Shown here: piece after piece, positions 8,686 to 18,149 of the stretch | Layout of the letters: every line of letters starts with the position of its first letter | Position numbering within the stretch: position 1 is the first letter of the stretch | Assembly: GCF_900107125.1 (NCBI RefSeq) | Contig: NZ_FNOU01000001.1 | Coordinates: 62,001 to 126,000, forward strand | DNA: 64,000 nt | DNA from: Eubacterium barkeri | GTDB taxonomy: Bacteria; Bacillota; Clostridia; Eubacteriales; Eubacteriaceae | Direction: 5' to 3' | Translations under genes and position numbers: made by a program | Notes under the pieces: generated by a model | Databases searched by the model: none | What the model saw: only the letters and a program-made list of their open reading frames with translations | Told to the model about the DNA's origin: nothing

Positions 8686-9590
8686 GCGAACGATTAAAAA
8701 CAACCTTTGCCGGGGTTAGCTTTAAAAACCCGGTACTCACCGCATCAGGGACCTTTAACTTCGGCCGGGAGTTCGAGGCTTATTATGATTTGGCCCGGCT
8801 GGGCGGCCTGTGCTCCAAGGGGCTCACCCTGGAGCCCCGGGAGGGCAATACCGGTGTTCGCATTTGGGAGACCCCCTCGGGGATTATCAACAGCATCGGT
8901 CTGGAAAATCCGGGGGTGGATGCCTTCATCGAAAAGGAATGGCCCCATCTCTCGGGGATCGGCACGGTGACCGTGGTCAATGTGGGGGGGAAGGATGAAG
9001 CCTCCTACCTGGAAGCCATTCGCCGTCTGAATACCATCCCGGTGCAGCTCATTGAGCTGAATATCTCCTGCCCCAATGTCAAGGCCGGGGGCATGGCCTA
9101 CGGGATCCGGCCGGAGATGGCGGCGGACATCACTGAGAAGGTGGTCAAAGCTTCGGACCACCCCATCATGGTTAAGCTGTCCCCCAATGTGGCGGACATT
9201 GCAGAAATTGCGAAAGCCTGTGAAGGGGCGGGGGCCAGTGGGATCTCCCTCATTAACACCATCCAGGCCATGGCCGTGGATTATAAGAAGAAGCAAATCG
9301 TCTTCGATAATGTTTACGCCGGACTTTCCGGCCCGGCGGTGCGCCCGGTGGCCCTGCGCATGACCCATCAGGTGGTGAATGCCGTGGATATCCCCGTCAT
9401 GGCCATGGGGGGCATCTCCACCTGGGAGGATGCCCTGGAATTCATCATGATCGGCGCCGCCTGTGTCCAGGTAGGGACCATGAACTTTGTGGATCCCCGA
9501 GCCGCTGTGGCGATTATCGATGGGCTGGAAGCTTACTGCGAAGCGGAAGGTCTGGACAATATCGATGAAGTCCGTGGAATTTTAAAATAA
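8682..9590 (+). CDS. pyrD: Dihydroorotate dehydrogenase B, catalytic subunit
   Basis: FMN enzyme that oxidises dihydroorotate to orotate. The active-site base of the class 1B family is cysteine, here C130 in NISCPNVKAGG. TIM-barrel signatures are present throughout (TASGTFNFG at the start, MAMGGISTWEDALEF near the end). Length 302 is typical. It overlaps pyrK by four bases and closes the operon. pyrE and the carbamoyl-phosphate synthetase genes are not here and must lie elsewhere. Confidence 0.96.
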   Translation: MSERLKTTFAGVSFKNPVLTASGTFNFGREFEAYYDLARLGGLCSKGLTLEPREGNTGVRIWETPSGIINSIGLENPGVDAFIEKEWPHLSGIGTVTVVNVGGKDEASYLEAIRRLNTIPVQLIELNISCPNVKAGGMAYGIRPEMAADITEKVVKASDHPIMVKLSPNVADIAEIAKACEGAGASGISLINTIQAMAVDYKKKQIVFDNVYAGLSGPAVRPVALRMTHQVVNAVDIPVMAMGGISTWEDALEFIMIGAACVQVGTMNFVDPRAAVAIIDGLEAYCEAEGLDNIDEVRGILK

Positions 9591-9596
9591 AGCATG

Positions 9597-9634
9597 AAAA
9601 AACAGGTGAGGCGGGGGCCACACCTGTTTTTTCA
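9597..9634. terminator. Bidirectional terminator pyrD / surface protein
   Basis: AAAAAACAGGTG, 12-base loop, CACCTGTTTTTT. The A/T runs on both sides of the stem allow it to end the pyr transcript on the plus strand and the convergent surface-protein transcript on the minus strand. Confidence 0.9.
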
Positions 9635-9642
9635 ATGGCGTT

Positions 9643-11490
9643 TTAGTGTTTTTTGCGAGTGCAGAGATAGCCGCTGCCAAGGGTGAGGGCACCCATTAGG
9701 ATGACGATGGCAGCAGTGGCGGGGGAGCCGGTTAATCCGGTTCTAACCCCCTGGGCTTTTTCGGTCAGCGGGAGCTGGGCATAATCCACCAGGGTGATGA
9801 CCCCTGCGATTTCTTGCAGCCGTTCCGTTAAGGTCTGCCGTTCCTTTGGGGTCAAGTTGTTCGGGTAATCAGCCAATACCTTTTCCAGGGCTGCCTTTGA
9901 GGCTTCCAGGGCGGCTTTATCACCGGGCTGGACGTTGTCGGCTTTGATGCCAGCGGCGATTTTATTGGCCGCTTCGATCGCCTGGGCCACCGCATTGATT
10001 TGAGCATCCAGGGTGTCACACTGATCTGTGATGGCCTTGAGCCCGGCAATTTCCTCCTCGGTGGCATGGGGGGTGGTGGCTTCCTGGACTGCCTTTCGGG
10101 TGCCGTCAATGGCAGGACGGTCACTGGATTTGACCGTATCGGTATTAAGGGTGTCGATGGGCTTGGACAGGGTGGTGATGGGGGCCATGGTGACGGTGGC
10201 CGTGCTTTCCAGGCCCAGGGTGTTGGTGGCGGTGATGGTATAGCTTTGATCCACGTTGCCCGCCAGGTTCAGGACGATATCGTTGTCTGCTGCAGATAGG
10301 GTGCTGACCGGATTGCCGTTTAAGGTAACCTCGGTGATGGCATCGCCGGTGACGACGGCCTGTTGGGTGGTGACATAATGATGGCCATCTTTGATGCCGC
10401 CAATGACGGGCGGGTTCAAAAGCTTGACCGTAACCGTGTAGTTTTTGGGATTCGTTGATGGCTCGTGCTGGCTGTACACGCTGTAGGTCATCGGGCTGCT
10501 GAAATTATTGGGGGTCACGCCGCTTTCCTGCACAGCTTGCCCCACTTTAACGGTGGCACCGGCACTGGCAGAAAAGGTTGCCTTTAAGGCGCTGAGGTCA
10601 GTCCCTCCGGGAAGGGTGACCTCAATGGTGCCGGCGTCTTCATTGATGGTACCGGTCCTTCCGTTCAGGGTAAAGCTGGTCAGGGCTTTGGGGTTTTCAA
10701 TCCAATGTGCGGTGAGGGTGGTTTTGTTTTGTGTCGCGAGATCAATATCAAAGTTCCAGAGTCTTCCGTCATCGTACCATCCCCCAAAGAGATACCCTTC
10801 TTTAGTGATGGTTTCAGGCTGGATTACGGGGTCATCATAGGCAGGGGTTTGTCTGGCGGGTGCAGGGGTGCCCCCGGCAGGATCAAAATCCACTGTGGTT
10901 AAAATTTTCCAATTGAGGGAGGTGCCGGTGGCACCCTCCAGGGTATAGTTGCGATTGGTCAAAGTCCTTACATTGGCGGTGTAGTTTCCGGCGTCAAAGT
11001 TGGAGCCGCCTTCTGTAATGGTGTTGATGATATCGCCGGGGACGGTGTTTTGCACCTGGGGGATGACGGCGTAGTAGGCGCCATTATAGATAAAGGGCGG
11101 TGTATAATTCCAGGTGATGTCGGCCGGCCGCGGGGCAATGCTGGCGGAGACAACCTGATGACTTAATTCTGTGGTGGACAGCGTATAATTCGTGGTCCAT
11201 TCTGGGTCTAAGGTGATGTTTGTGACGTTAATGCTGCTTGTTCCTGCAGCCTTGTCGGTCCAGGTAAAGGTACCCGTTGCTGTGGGGGTGTCCCCTTCAG
11301 AAGCGCCCTTCAGGGTGAGGGTCCCGCGACCAACGGTGTTTCCGTCATAGGTTTTAGATTCGACAGTGGCCACTTCCGGAGTTAGGGTGACGGGGGTCAC
11401 GGTAGCGGCATCAAGGGCAAGGGCCCCCCCGGTGGAGCAGGCCAGTAACAGGCCAGCCACCATCACAATATAAAGCAATTTCTTTTTCAT
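9643..11490 (-). CDS. Surface protein with YDG/MBG-type and InlB-type repeats
   Basis: A 615-residue exported protein. Residues 1-25 form a signal peptide (MKKKLLYIVMVAGLLLACS, cut near GALA-LD; the cysteine could also suggest a lipobox). Then come YDG-type beta regions (KTYDGN), an InlB B-repeat-like unit (residues about 205-265, KEGYLFGGWYDDG), a cadherin-like beta-sandwich segment (FTLNGRTGTI), an Ig-like region, an alpha-helical stretch and a C-terminal membrane helix with a RKKH tail. No canonical LPxTG precedes that helix; LPLTE and TGLTG are the nearest. A role in adhesion or cell-wall structure is likely by family. It is divergent from the MerR gene and may be controlled by it. Confidence 0.75.
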   Translation of the reverse strand: MKKKLLYIVMVAGLLLACSTGGALALDAATVTPVTLTPEVATVESKTYDGNTVGRGTLTLKGASEGDTPTATGTFTWTDKAAGTSSINVTNITLDPEWTTNYTLSTTELSHQVVSASIAPRPADITWNYTPPFIYNGAYYAVIPQVQNTVPGDIINTITEGGSNFDAGNYTANVRTLTNRNYTLEGATGTSLNWKILTTVDFDPAGGTPAPARQTPAYDDPVIQPETITKEGYLFGGWYDDGRLWNFDIDLATQNKTTLTAHWIENPKALTSFTLNGRTGTINEDAGTIEVTLPGGTDLSALKATFSASAGATVKVGQAVQESGVTPNNFSSPMTYSVYSQHEPSTNPKNYTVTVKLLNPPVIGGIKDGHHYVTTQQAVVTGDAITEVTLNGNPVSTLSAADNDIVLNLAGNVDQSYTITATNTLGLESTATVTMAPITTLSKPIDTLNTDTVKSSDRPAIDGTRKAVQEATTPHATEEEIAGLKAITDQCDTLDAQINAVAQAIEAANKIAAGIKADNVQPGDKAALEASKAALEKVLADYPNNLTPKERQTLTERLQEIAGVITLVDYAQLPLTEKAQGVRTGLTGSPATAAIVILMGALTLGSGYLCTRKKH

Positions 11491-11559
11491 TAAAATCCTC
11501 CTGGTTTTTCATTGAAATACCATCTTATTCTATTTTTCTTTGCTTTTTACGAAAAGATA

Positions 11560-11596
11560 GGACAGGGTACATTATCTGTAGTATACTTAAGCATAC
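11560..11596 (+). promoter_or_regulatory. MerR-gene promoter with near-palindrome
   Basis: AGGACA (11560-11565), 16 bases, TATACT (11582-11587). The -10 lies inside GTATACTTAAGCATAC (11581-11596), which matches its own reverse complement at 14 of 16 positions. It sits between divergent genes and is a candidate autoregulatory operator of the MerR protein. Confidence 0.4.
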
Positions 11597-11635
11597 ACTA
11601 TACACTGATGTTCGATGCAAGGAGCAAAAACAAAA

Positions 11636-12412
11636 ATGAAAGAGAAATATATGTTTTCCATTGGTGAAGCAGCTAAGGCCCTGGGAATTACCCGGCGTAT
11701 AATTTTAAACTACGAAGACCGTGGGCTTTTAAATGCCGATGTACGGAGTGATAACGGGAGAGTAAAGGGAAATCGCTATTACTCCATGGATACCTTGACC
11801 CGGATCCGTACCATCCGCACTATGCAAAACCTTGGACTGTCCCTGGATGAAATCCTTCAATATTACGATGATGGCGCAGATTTAAGGCCAATGATTGCAC
11901 GCCTGGAGAAAATGCGGGATGAGTTATCCTTGAGCATTGAAAAATTAAAGGCCCGGGTCAAGGATGAAGGAAGCAATGCAATCGGACTGATGACCATTCC
12001 GGGGCAAACCGTGTATTGTAAAACCTACGAGGCTTGCACTATGGCAATGCGTATGACCCACCTGCGTGAAATCATTCATGATGCCATGACCCTGTACGGT
12101 TCGGACACGACCAAGCGCATGTACTTTATTTCATACCCGCTGGAAAGCCCTGACACCATTACCTATTGTGTGGCCATACTCCCGGGCAGTGTGGGGGAAG
12201 GGGTGCGGGTGCTGCCGGAGGTCAAGGCCCTGGGAATGTATTACCATGGTGATTATACATCCATTCCAGAGGTGCGGGATCGGCTGGTGGCCCATGCCCG
12301 AAAGAATGGAATAAAGCTTTCGGGGGTCTGCCGGCATATTTATCTTGAAGGTCCGCCCCAGCACCAGGATCCCAGCCGATATATTACGGAAGTGGTGCTG
12401 CCCCTGGGGTGA
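11636..12412 (+). CDS. MerR-family regulator with C-terminal effector domain
   Basis: Residues 1-75 are a winged-helix MerR DNA-binding domain (FSIGEAAKALGITRRIILNYEDRGLL), followed by a dimerisation coiled coil (about 80-115) and a C-terminal region of about 130 residues that resembles GyrI/BmrR-type effector-binding domains. An ATG at 11615 is in frame, but AAGGAG at 11619-11624 lies downstream of it and points to the ATG at 11636. It is divergent from the surface-protein gene. The ligand is unknown. Confidence 0.85.
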   Translation: MKEKYMFSIGEAAKALGITRRIILNYEDRGLLNADVRSDNGRVKGNRYYSMDTLTRIRTIRTMQNLGLSLDEILQYYDDGADLRPMIARLEKMRDELSLSIEKLKARVKDEGSNAIGLMTIPGQTVYCKTYEACTMAMRMTHLREIIHDAMTLYGSDTTKRMYFISYPLESPDTITYCVAILPGSVGEGVRVLPEVKALGMYYHGDYTSIPEVRDRLVAHARKNGIKLSGVCRHIYLEGPPQHQDPSRYITEVVLPLG

Positions 12413-12448
12413 TTAGGACATGATATATAAGATGTTAAATAATTCCAC

Positions 12449-12476
12449 TTGACAGAATACGGACAAGATAGATAAT
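12449..12476 (+). promoter_or_regulatory. Promoter of PAS-GGDEF gene
   Basis: TTGACA (12449-12454), 16-base spacer, GATAAT (12471-12476), 50 bases before the start codon. Confidence 0.6.
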
Positions 12477-12525
12477 AAATATAAGAAGATGAGAAGAAAC
12501 AGAAAAATAAAAGACAGGTGAGTGT

Positions 12526-13872
12526 ATGAAGAACAATCAAATCATCCAGGAAACCATTAACAATATGCCTGAGGGGGTGGCCATACTCATCTTTGGCTAC
12601 AAGGTGGCACTGAAGATGATCAATGAGGTGGCGGTAGCCTATAGCGGTTATGATTGGAAGACATTTAATACACGTTTTCAAGATGAAATCCTGCTTCTGG
12701 TTCATCCCGATGATCGGGACCGGCTGGTAAAGGCTGTGATGGCCAGTTTCAGCCGAAATCGCATTCTTAAAGGGGATTTTAGAATAGTGCGGTGGGATGG
12801 CAGTATTGGGAGGCTCCACGTTCGGGCACGGATGATCGAGAAAAACAAAGAACACCGTCTGGTCTACTGTACCTTTTCAGATATTACCAAGGACTTTAAA
12901 CTCGAGCGTGAACTGGCAAAAAAACAGCATTTTATCCGCCAGCAGTATGTATTTTTAGATCACCTGTATCAAAGCGTCCCCTGTGGCATTGTACAATGCA
13001 GCTGTGATAATCATCCTAGAATTTTAAATATGAATAAAGCCGCTTATAAAATCCTGGGTTATGGTAAAAAAGGTTTCTCTTGGGACTCCAATCGACGGGA
13101 CTGGCTGTGCTCTGTGGCTTCTGAGGATCAGGATCATCTAGCTGGTCAAATAGAAGTGGTACTAAAAGAAAAAAGAGAGACGACTTTTGAATGCCGGCTG
13201 TTGAAGCAGGACGGTGCTCTTATTTGGGTGTCGGGGAGTATGAACGTCCTGAGTAAGCCTGGTGGAGGCTGGGTGATGCAGCTGGTATTTTTAGATGCAA
13301 CCTGGGCCAAACAGCAGGAAAATCGCCTTCGGGCGGAGGCGGAGCAGCTCATGAAAAAGACCGAGCGGGAATGCCTGACCGGACTATTGAACCGCCGTGC
13401 CTTTGAAGAAAAAGTCAATGCGGCCCTGGCAGAAAATGAGTGGCACCATGGGGCATTTTACGTCTTGGATATTGATGACTTTAAAGCCATTAACGATTAT
13501 CTGGGGCATGCCAAGGGGGATTTAGCCCTTAAATATGTGGCGGATGTGCTGCGGGATTATTTTGATGCAGAAGATTATATCGCCCGCCTTGGTGGGGATG
13601 AATTTGTTATTTTTGCCCCGAAGATTGAAACGGAGTATCTGGCTCTGCTCAGTGGGACTCAGATCTGCGATGCCATGGAGGAGTGGGAAGAAAATGGCGA
13701 TGGTATTTCTTTGAGTGTTTCCATTGGAATGGCAATCACGCCCCAGCATGGCATGCGCTTTGATCTCTTATATCATCATGCAGATTTGGCATTGTACGAT
13801 GCTAAGAAAAAGGGGAAAAACATGTGCCAGCTGTATTATCCAGACTTTATGACAGAAATGAAGAGAGACTAA
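12526..13872 (+). CDS. PAS-PAS-GGDEF diguanylate cyclase
   Basis: Likely makes cyclic-di-GMP from two GTP. Two PAS-type sensory domains (about residues 10-125 and 140-265) precede a GGDEF domain with the intact motif GGDEF at 356-360. The inhibitory RxxD motif expected five residues upstream is absent (DAED instead), so product inhibition through that site is unlikely. No membrane segment, so it probably senses a cytoplasmic signal. Ribosome site AGGTGAG. It has its own promoter and stands alone. Confidence 0.9.
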   Translation: MKNNQIIQETINNMPEGVAILIFGYKVALKMINEVAVAYSGYDWKTFNTRFQDEILLLVHPDDRDRLVKAVMASFSRNRILKGDFRIVRWDGSIGRLHVRARMIEKNKEHRLVYCTFSDITKDFKLERELAKKQHFIRQQYVFLDHLYQSVPCGIVQCSCDNHPRILNMNKAAYKILGYGKKGFSWDSNRRDWLCSVASEDQDHLAGQIEVVLKEKRETTFECRLLKQDGALIWVSGSMNVLSKPGGGWVMQLVFLDATWAKQQENRLRAEAEQLMKKTERECLTGLLNRRAFEEKVNAALAENEWHHGAFYVLDIDDFKAINDYLGHAKGDLALKYVADVLRDYFDAEDYIARLGGDEFVIFAPKIETEYLALLSGTQICDAMEEWEENGDGISLSVSIGMAITPQHGMRFDLLYHHADLALYDAKKKGKNMCQLYYPDFMTEMKRD

Positions 13873-13913
13873 TTTATGGGATAGGCTTGTGTGTGATATC
13901 CGATTAAAAAAAA

Positions 13914-13922
13914 TGCTATAAT
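13914..13922 (+). promoter_or_regulatory. Extended -10 promoter of DJ-1/PfpI gene
   Basis: TGCTATAAT preceded by an A-tract, 34 bases before the start codon at 13956. No good -35 is present. Confidence 0.5.
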
Positions 13923-13955
13923 AATAAGCAATAAGATAGAGGAGGCTGAATTGCG

Positions 13956-14468
13956 ATGAATAAAAAAATAATCGCCCTTATCAGTGAGGATTTTGAAGAT
14001 TTAGAATTATGGTACCCGGTGCACCGGCTCCGGGAAGAAGGCTGCGTGGTGGATGTGGTGGGCGAGGAAGCCGGCCATACCTATCATGGCAAATACGGGG
14101 TACCCTGCGTGTCGGATTACACCTTTGGGGATATTGATCCAGGGGATTACGACGGCATTCTGGTGCCCGGCGGCTGGGCCCCGGATAAGCTGCGCCGCTT
14201 CCCCGTGGTCTTAGATATGGTCCGGGCCATCTATGAGGCGGGCAAGCCCGTGGGTGAAATCTGCCACGCCGGCTGGGTGCTGATTTCAGCGGGCATTTTA
14301 GATGGAAAGACCGTTACCAGTACCCCAGGCATTAGGGATGATATGGAAAATGCCGGGGCCACCTGGGTGGACGAGCCCTCGGTGGTGGACGGCAATATCA
14401 TTTCCGCAAGGCGTCCGCCGGATCTGCCGGACTATATGAAGGATTACATCCGGGTGTTGTTTGCCTAG
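13956..14468 (+). CDS. DJ-1/PfpI family protein
   Basis: 170-residue type 1 glutamine-amidotransferase fold. The nucleophile elbow is EICHAGWVL with C103 and H104, and the acidic residue near the N terminus (SEDFEDLELWYP) matches PfpI-type members. The family includes proteins described as intracellular proteases and as protein/nucleotide deglycases; which activity applies cannot be read from sequence. Good ribosome site GAGGAGG-like upstream (GATAGAGGAGGC). Confidence 0.9.
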   Translation: MNKKIIALISEDFEDLELWYPVHRLREEGCVVDVVGEEAGHTYHGKYGVPCVSDYTFGDIDPGDYDGILVPGGWAPDKLRRFPVVLDMVRAIYEAGKPVGEICHAGWVLISAGILDGKTVTSTPGIRDDMENAGATWVDEPSVVDGNIISARRPPDLPDYMKDYIRVLFA

Positions 14469-14535
14469 GCTTTTGAGGGACAGCCCATAACGAAAAAGCG
14501 GTAAAGGAAGAAGATTTAGCGATGAGGAGGGTATG

Positions 14536-17500
14536 ATGGGGAGAAAAGGACGTTATGGACTGCACATCTTTTTGATGATGGCTGTCCTGGGTTTGGTATT
14601 ATCAGGATCGGTCTTGGCGGCATCGGGGGATGGCGTTGGTGCCCGGGTCATTGTGTGTCTGCGGGGGGATGCTCTAAGCACCTATTCCCTGGAGGATGAC
14701 CTGAAGTGGGAGCCTCTTATGGATGTGAGCACCGCCAACACAAAGACAGTGGATGGGGATGCGGGAATCGCCGTCATGTCCGAAGAAGCAGCGCCAAGGG
14801 CCCTTGGGGCTTCTCCGGAAAACGAAAACCTGACCCTGATGCTGGTGACCTCGGACACCCTGGATAACGACACCCTCATTGACACGTTGGAAGCCCGGGA
14901 GGATGTCCTCTTTGCCGAGGCCGACACCTATACAACCTTGGACGAGACGGAAGGCAGTCGACTTGGAACGGAGGCAGCCCCCCGCCTGGAAACCAACTGG
15001 CTAAACTATAAAGAAGGTACGGATTTATCCGCATTCCAATGGCAGCTGAAGAATTCCGGAAAAATCACTGACGGCCAGACCCTAAATGGTCAACCGGTAT
15101 ACGACGTGGGGAATACCCAGGCATTAACGGGTGGGAATGAAACCATCGTCGCCGTTATGGACACCGGCATCGATTATACCAATCCCAATCTGACAAGCCA
15201 GATGTATCGATTTAGCGAAGCGCAAAAGGCCGCCCTGGGCTGTGATGATTACGGCTATTGTGCCGCGGCGTTTAAGGATAATGACATTATGGATATCGCC
15301 GGCCACGGCACCCATTGTGCCGGCATCGTCGGGGCGAATGGGGCCAATGGCATCAGCGGCGTCATGAAGAATCAGGTGAAGATTGTCGGTGTAAAGGTGC
15401 AGGAGGATAATACCGGCTATATATGGGTCAGCTCAGAGATCAAGGGCTGGAACTGGCTGGTAAAGGCTAAAAACGCCGGGGTGGCTGTGCGTGCCGTGAA
15501 CGTCTCCATCGGAGGAAACTACGTCAGCCAGGCTGAAAAAATGGCGGTGAATGCGGCCGATGTCGCCGGGATTACCACCATTTTTGCCTCGGGAAACGAT
15601 AGTAAAAATGTGGATCTCGATTTAAGCGATACGGGGATGGCCAATAGCGGCTCCGTTTTAAATGTCAATGCCATGGAAGCCAGCGGAAAGGCCTCGTCCT
15701 TTACCAATTACGGCAAAACCCAAACGGATTTGTATGCCCCGGGTTCTGCCATCCTCTCCACTGCCGCTGGGAATGTCCGGACCTTTAACGCTTTCAGCGC
15801 CGCCAAGGACAGTGCCCGGGCAGTGGTGTATGAAGGCTTTGAGAATGCAGGCAGTACGGATGATCCGGATGTGAATGACGGCCTGGACTTTCATTACTAT
15901 GATGAAAGCCAGACCGATGGCTGCGGTGATGCCGTGGCCATCGGGAACAATTATTACAGTGGGGAACATGGCCTGGATATCTCCGCAGAGGGCGCGCAAA
16001 CTGTCACCATTGTATCCAATGTGGCCAATTATTCAGAAAATCCCGTGGTGCTTCGTACGCTGGAAATGGATGAGCCACTCTACCGCGGTTATTGCGTGTG
16101 GTCCGAAACCGGCCGGGTCCAGGTCAAATGTGATTTTAAACTTAAAGATGGCAGCTTCTCGGATACCACGGCGGAAGATATGGGCAGCTATCAATGGCGT
16201 AATGCTGGCAACTCCGGCAATGGCGGCAGTGCTTTACAGCAGCTGCCGGACAATGTCGATTTTGAACACTTCCAGATGAAGATCACCCTGACCTTTGGGG
16301 ATACCGCCAATACCCTGCACCTGGATGGCATCGGTCTGGGGACGGGCCTGGACAGCTACACCGTTTATGGTGGGACCTCCATGGCGGCACCGGCTACCAC
16401 CGGAGCTTTTGCCCTGCTGGCCTCCAATCATCCTGATGAATCCTCGGCCAAAATATCCGGACGAATCCTCGGGGGGACCCTCCACCGGGATCTCTTTGCC
16501 GAAACCTGCGTCAGTGGCGGCCAGCTCAACATCGACAAAGCCAACACCGACCCCGACCCCGCCATCCAGACGGCGGTGGCTGAGGGACAAAGGGGCGTTT
16601 TAGAGGGTTGGTTCATTGGGCCGGATCAAGGCAGTGTTACCATTGGTGGGCAGAATGCTGAAATACTCACCTGGATGGAGGATACCGACACTACCATCGG
16701 GCGGATTACCGTCAAGATTCCAGAGGGCCTAACCGGAGCCCAAATGGCCGTAGTGACCGATACCGCTGGGCAATCCGGGAGTAAGCAGGTCAGTCTGCCC
16801 ATAAATGGGGCTTATGAAGATCTTTCCATTCCAACGGGAGATGCCTATGATGGGATTGGGATTGTGGGTTTAGCTGCCCTGGGTGAGGATGTTTATCTCC
16901 TCGGTGGGGATGTCAATACCGATGCAACCACGCTGTGGCGCTACGACACTGCTGGGAATTCCTGGACCAATTTAGGCCCGACAGGCATTGAAACGAGTTT
17001 TTTCTGTCAAATCGTTGGACATGAAGGGAAACTCTACATGAGCGCGTATGGGTTTGATGCTCAATATATACCGGTTGGTCAGCTCTGGGAGTATACACCG
17101 GAAACCCAAAAATGGAACCAAATCAAGACATCGGCAACTCTGCCGGCCGTGGCGACTCCGGTGAGCTATCAGAGCGACTTACTCCTCATTGGGGGTGAGG
17201 TTTCTGATGAGGCACAGGGGTTGGGCCTGAGCAATAAAATCCTGAAAATTGATGTCGACACCGGGGTGGTGACCACCGCTGTCGAGCTGCCTGAGGGCTT
17301 GGAGCAGGCCCGTGTCGCCGTATCCGGGGATAAGCTGGCCATTGCTGCCAGCACGACCCAATCCGGTGCGCCGTTCTTTGGCACGACGGATTTAAATACG
17401 GTGAAGCGCCATAACCTGCCGGCAGTGGATGCCGGACAACAGATGGAAATGGCCCTGGGATCCACCGCAGAGGGCTTTATACTCACCGGAATTGTCTCCA

Positions 17501-18069
17501 GTTCCGGTGGTGCCTGGCAGGATACCTGGTATTTTAATCCGACATCCGGGAGCTTTGAAGAAGCTGGTAAAACCCTGAGCACCGCAAAAACCTTCCGGAA
17601 TGTGGGCATTACCCTGGGAAATACCTTTTACGTCTGGGGACAGAGCAGTCAGGTGGCGGATGTGAGCTTTTTCAGAAAAACCACCGTTCCCGCCAACTAT
17701 ACCCTCACCCCTTCGGTCAACGATGCCGACATGGGCAGCATTAGCCCGGATCAGCCAGTCACCCTGGCCGAGGGGCAAAGCCAAACCTTTACCGCCACCG
17801 CCAAGGCAGGCTACCGCATGGACCACTGGCTGGTTAATGGTGAAGTAAAGCCAGGGTCACAAACCATCGAAATCACCGCAGATGGCAATAAAACCCTGGA
17901 AGCGGTATTTGTTAAGGAAAACCGCAATGTCAGCACCACTCAGTCCGGCAGTAATGCCGGAACCGGCATCACCGGGACATCCAACACCCCGGTTATCGCC
18001 ATTGTCCTTTGCCTGGCGGCCGTTGCTGTGATTGTGGCAGTGATTGTTGTTCGGAGGCGGAAGAAGTAA
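14536..18069 (+). CDS. Membrane-anchored subtilisin-like protease with Kelch region
   Basis: About 1177 residues. Signal peptide at the start (LHIFLMMAVLGLVLSGSVLA). The S8 catalytic triad is D209 (VMDTGIDYT), H257 (GHGTHCAG) and S615 (GGTSMAAPA), with the oxyanion asparagine in FASGND. Between about 430 and 600 an extra beta-rich domain is inserted just before the serine. Then follow Kelch-like repeats (about 770-1040), a bacterial beta-repeat domain (about 1055-1125, DHWLVNGEVK) and a C-terminal membrane helix with tail RRRKK. The second ATG (14536) is better spaced from AGGAGG than the one at 14533. Likely acts on extracellular proteins while anchored to the cell. Confidence 0.92.
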   Translation: MGRKGRYGLHIFLMMAVLGLVLSGSVLAASGDGVGARVIVCLRGDALSTYSLEDDLKWEPLMDVSTANTKTVDGDAGIAVMSEEAAPRALGASPENENLTLMLVTSDTLDNDTLIDTLEAREDVLFAEADTYTTLDETEGSRLGTEAAPRLETNWLNYKEGTDLSAFQWQLKNSGKITDGQTLNGQPVYDVGNTQALTGGNETIVAVMDTGIDYTNPNLTSQMYRFSEAQKAALGCDDYGYCAAAFKDNDIMDIAGHGTHCAGIVGANGANGISGVMKNQVKIVGVKVQEDNTGYIWVSSEIKGWNWLVKAKNAGVAVRAVNVSIGGNYVSQAEKMAVNAADVAGITTIFASGNDSKNVDLDLSDTGMANSGSVLNVNAMEASGKASSFTNYGKTQTDLYAPGSAILSTAAGNVRTFNAFSAAKDSARAVVYEGFENAGSTDDPDVNDGLDFHYYDESQTDGCGDAVAIGNNYYSGEHGLDISAEGAQTVTIVSNVANYSENPVVLRTLEMDEPLYRGYCVWSETGRVQVKCDFKLKDGSFSDTTAEDMGSYQWRNAGNSGNGGSALQQLPDNVDFEHFQMKITLTFGDTANTLHLDGIGLGTGLDSYTVYGGTSMAAPATTGAFALLASNHPDESSAKISGRILGGTLHRDLFAETCVSGGQLNIDKANTDPDPAIQTAVAEGQRGVLEGWFIGPDQGSVTIGGQNAEILTWMEDTDTTIGRITVKIPEGLTGAQMAVVTDTAGQSGSKQVSLPINGAYEDLSIPTGDAYDGIGIVGLAALGEDVYLLGGDVNTDATTLWRYDTAGNSWTNLGPTGIETSFFCQIVGHEGKLYMSAYGFDAQYIPVGQLWEYTPETQKWNQIKTSATLPAVATPVSYQSDLLLIGGEVSDEAQGLGLSNKILKIDVDTGVVTTAVELPEGLEQARVAVSGDKLAIAASTTQSGAPFFGTTDLNTVKRHNLPAVDAGQQMEMALGSTAEGFILTGIVSSSGGAWQDTWYFNPTSGSFEEAGKTLSTAKTFRNVGITLGNTFYVWGQSSQVADVSFFRKTTVPANYTLTPSVNDADMGSISPDQPVTLAEGQSQTFTATAKAGYRMDHWLVNGEVKPGSQTIEITADGNKTLEAVFVKENRNVSTTQSGSNAGTGITGTSNTPVIAIVLCLAAVAVIVAVIVVRRRKK

Positions 18070-18092
18070 ATTAGATTATTTTTAGAATGAAG

Positions 18093-18125
18093 ACCAGCAT
18101 GGTTAAAGGCCACGCTGGTTTTTTT
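18093..18125 (+). terminator. Terminator of the subtilase gene
   Basis: ACCAGCATGG and CCACGCTGGT form a stem around a short loop, followed by seven T. Confidence 0.88.
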
Positions 18126-18149
18126 ATGGGAGAAAAAAGCAAAAATCAT

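Noticed and set aside
8745-9368. 207-codon ORF opposite pyrD
   Set aside because: Antisense shadow; pyrD motifs are intact on the plus strand.
9643-9800. LPxTG sortase signal in the surface protein
   Set aside because: LPLTE is too far from the helix and lacks the final glycine; the call would be forced.
13330-13640. Inhibitory I-site in the PAS-GGDEF protein
   Set aside because: The expected RxxD position reads DAED.
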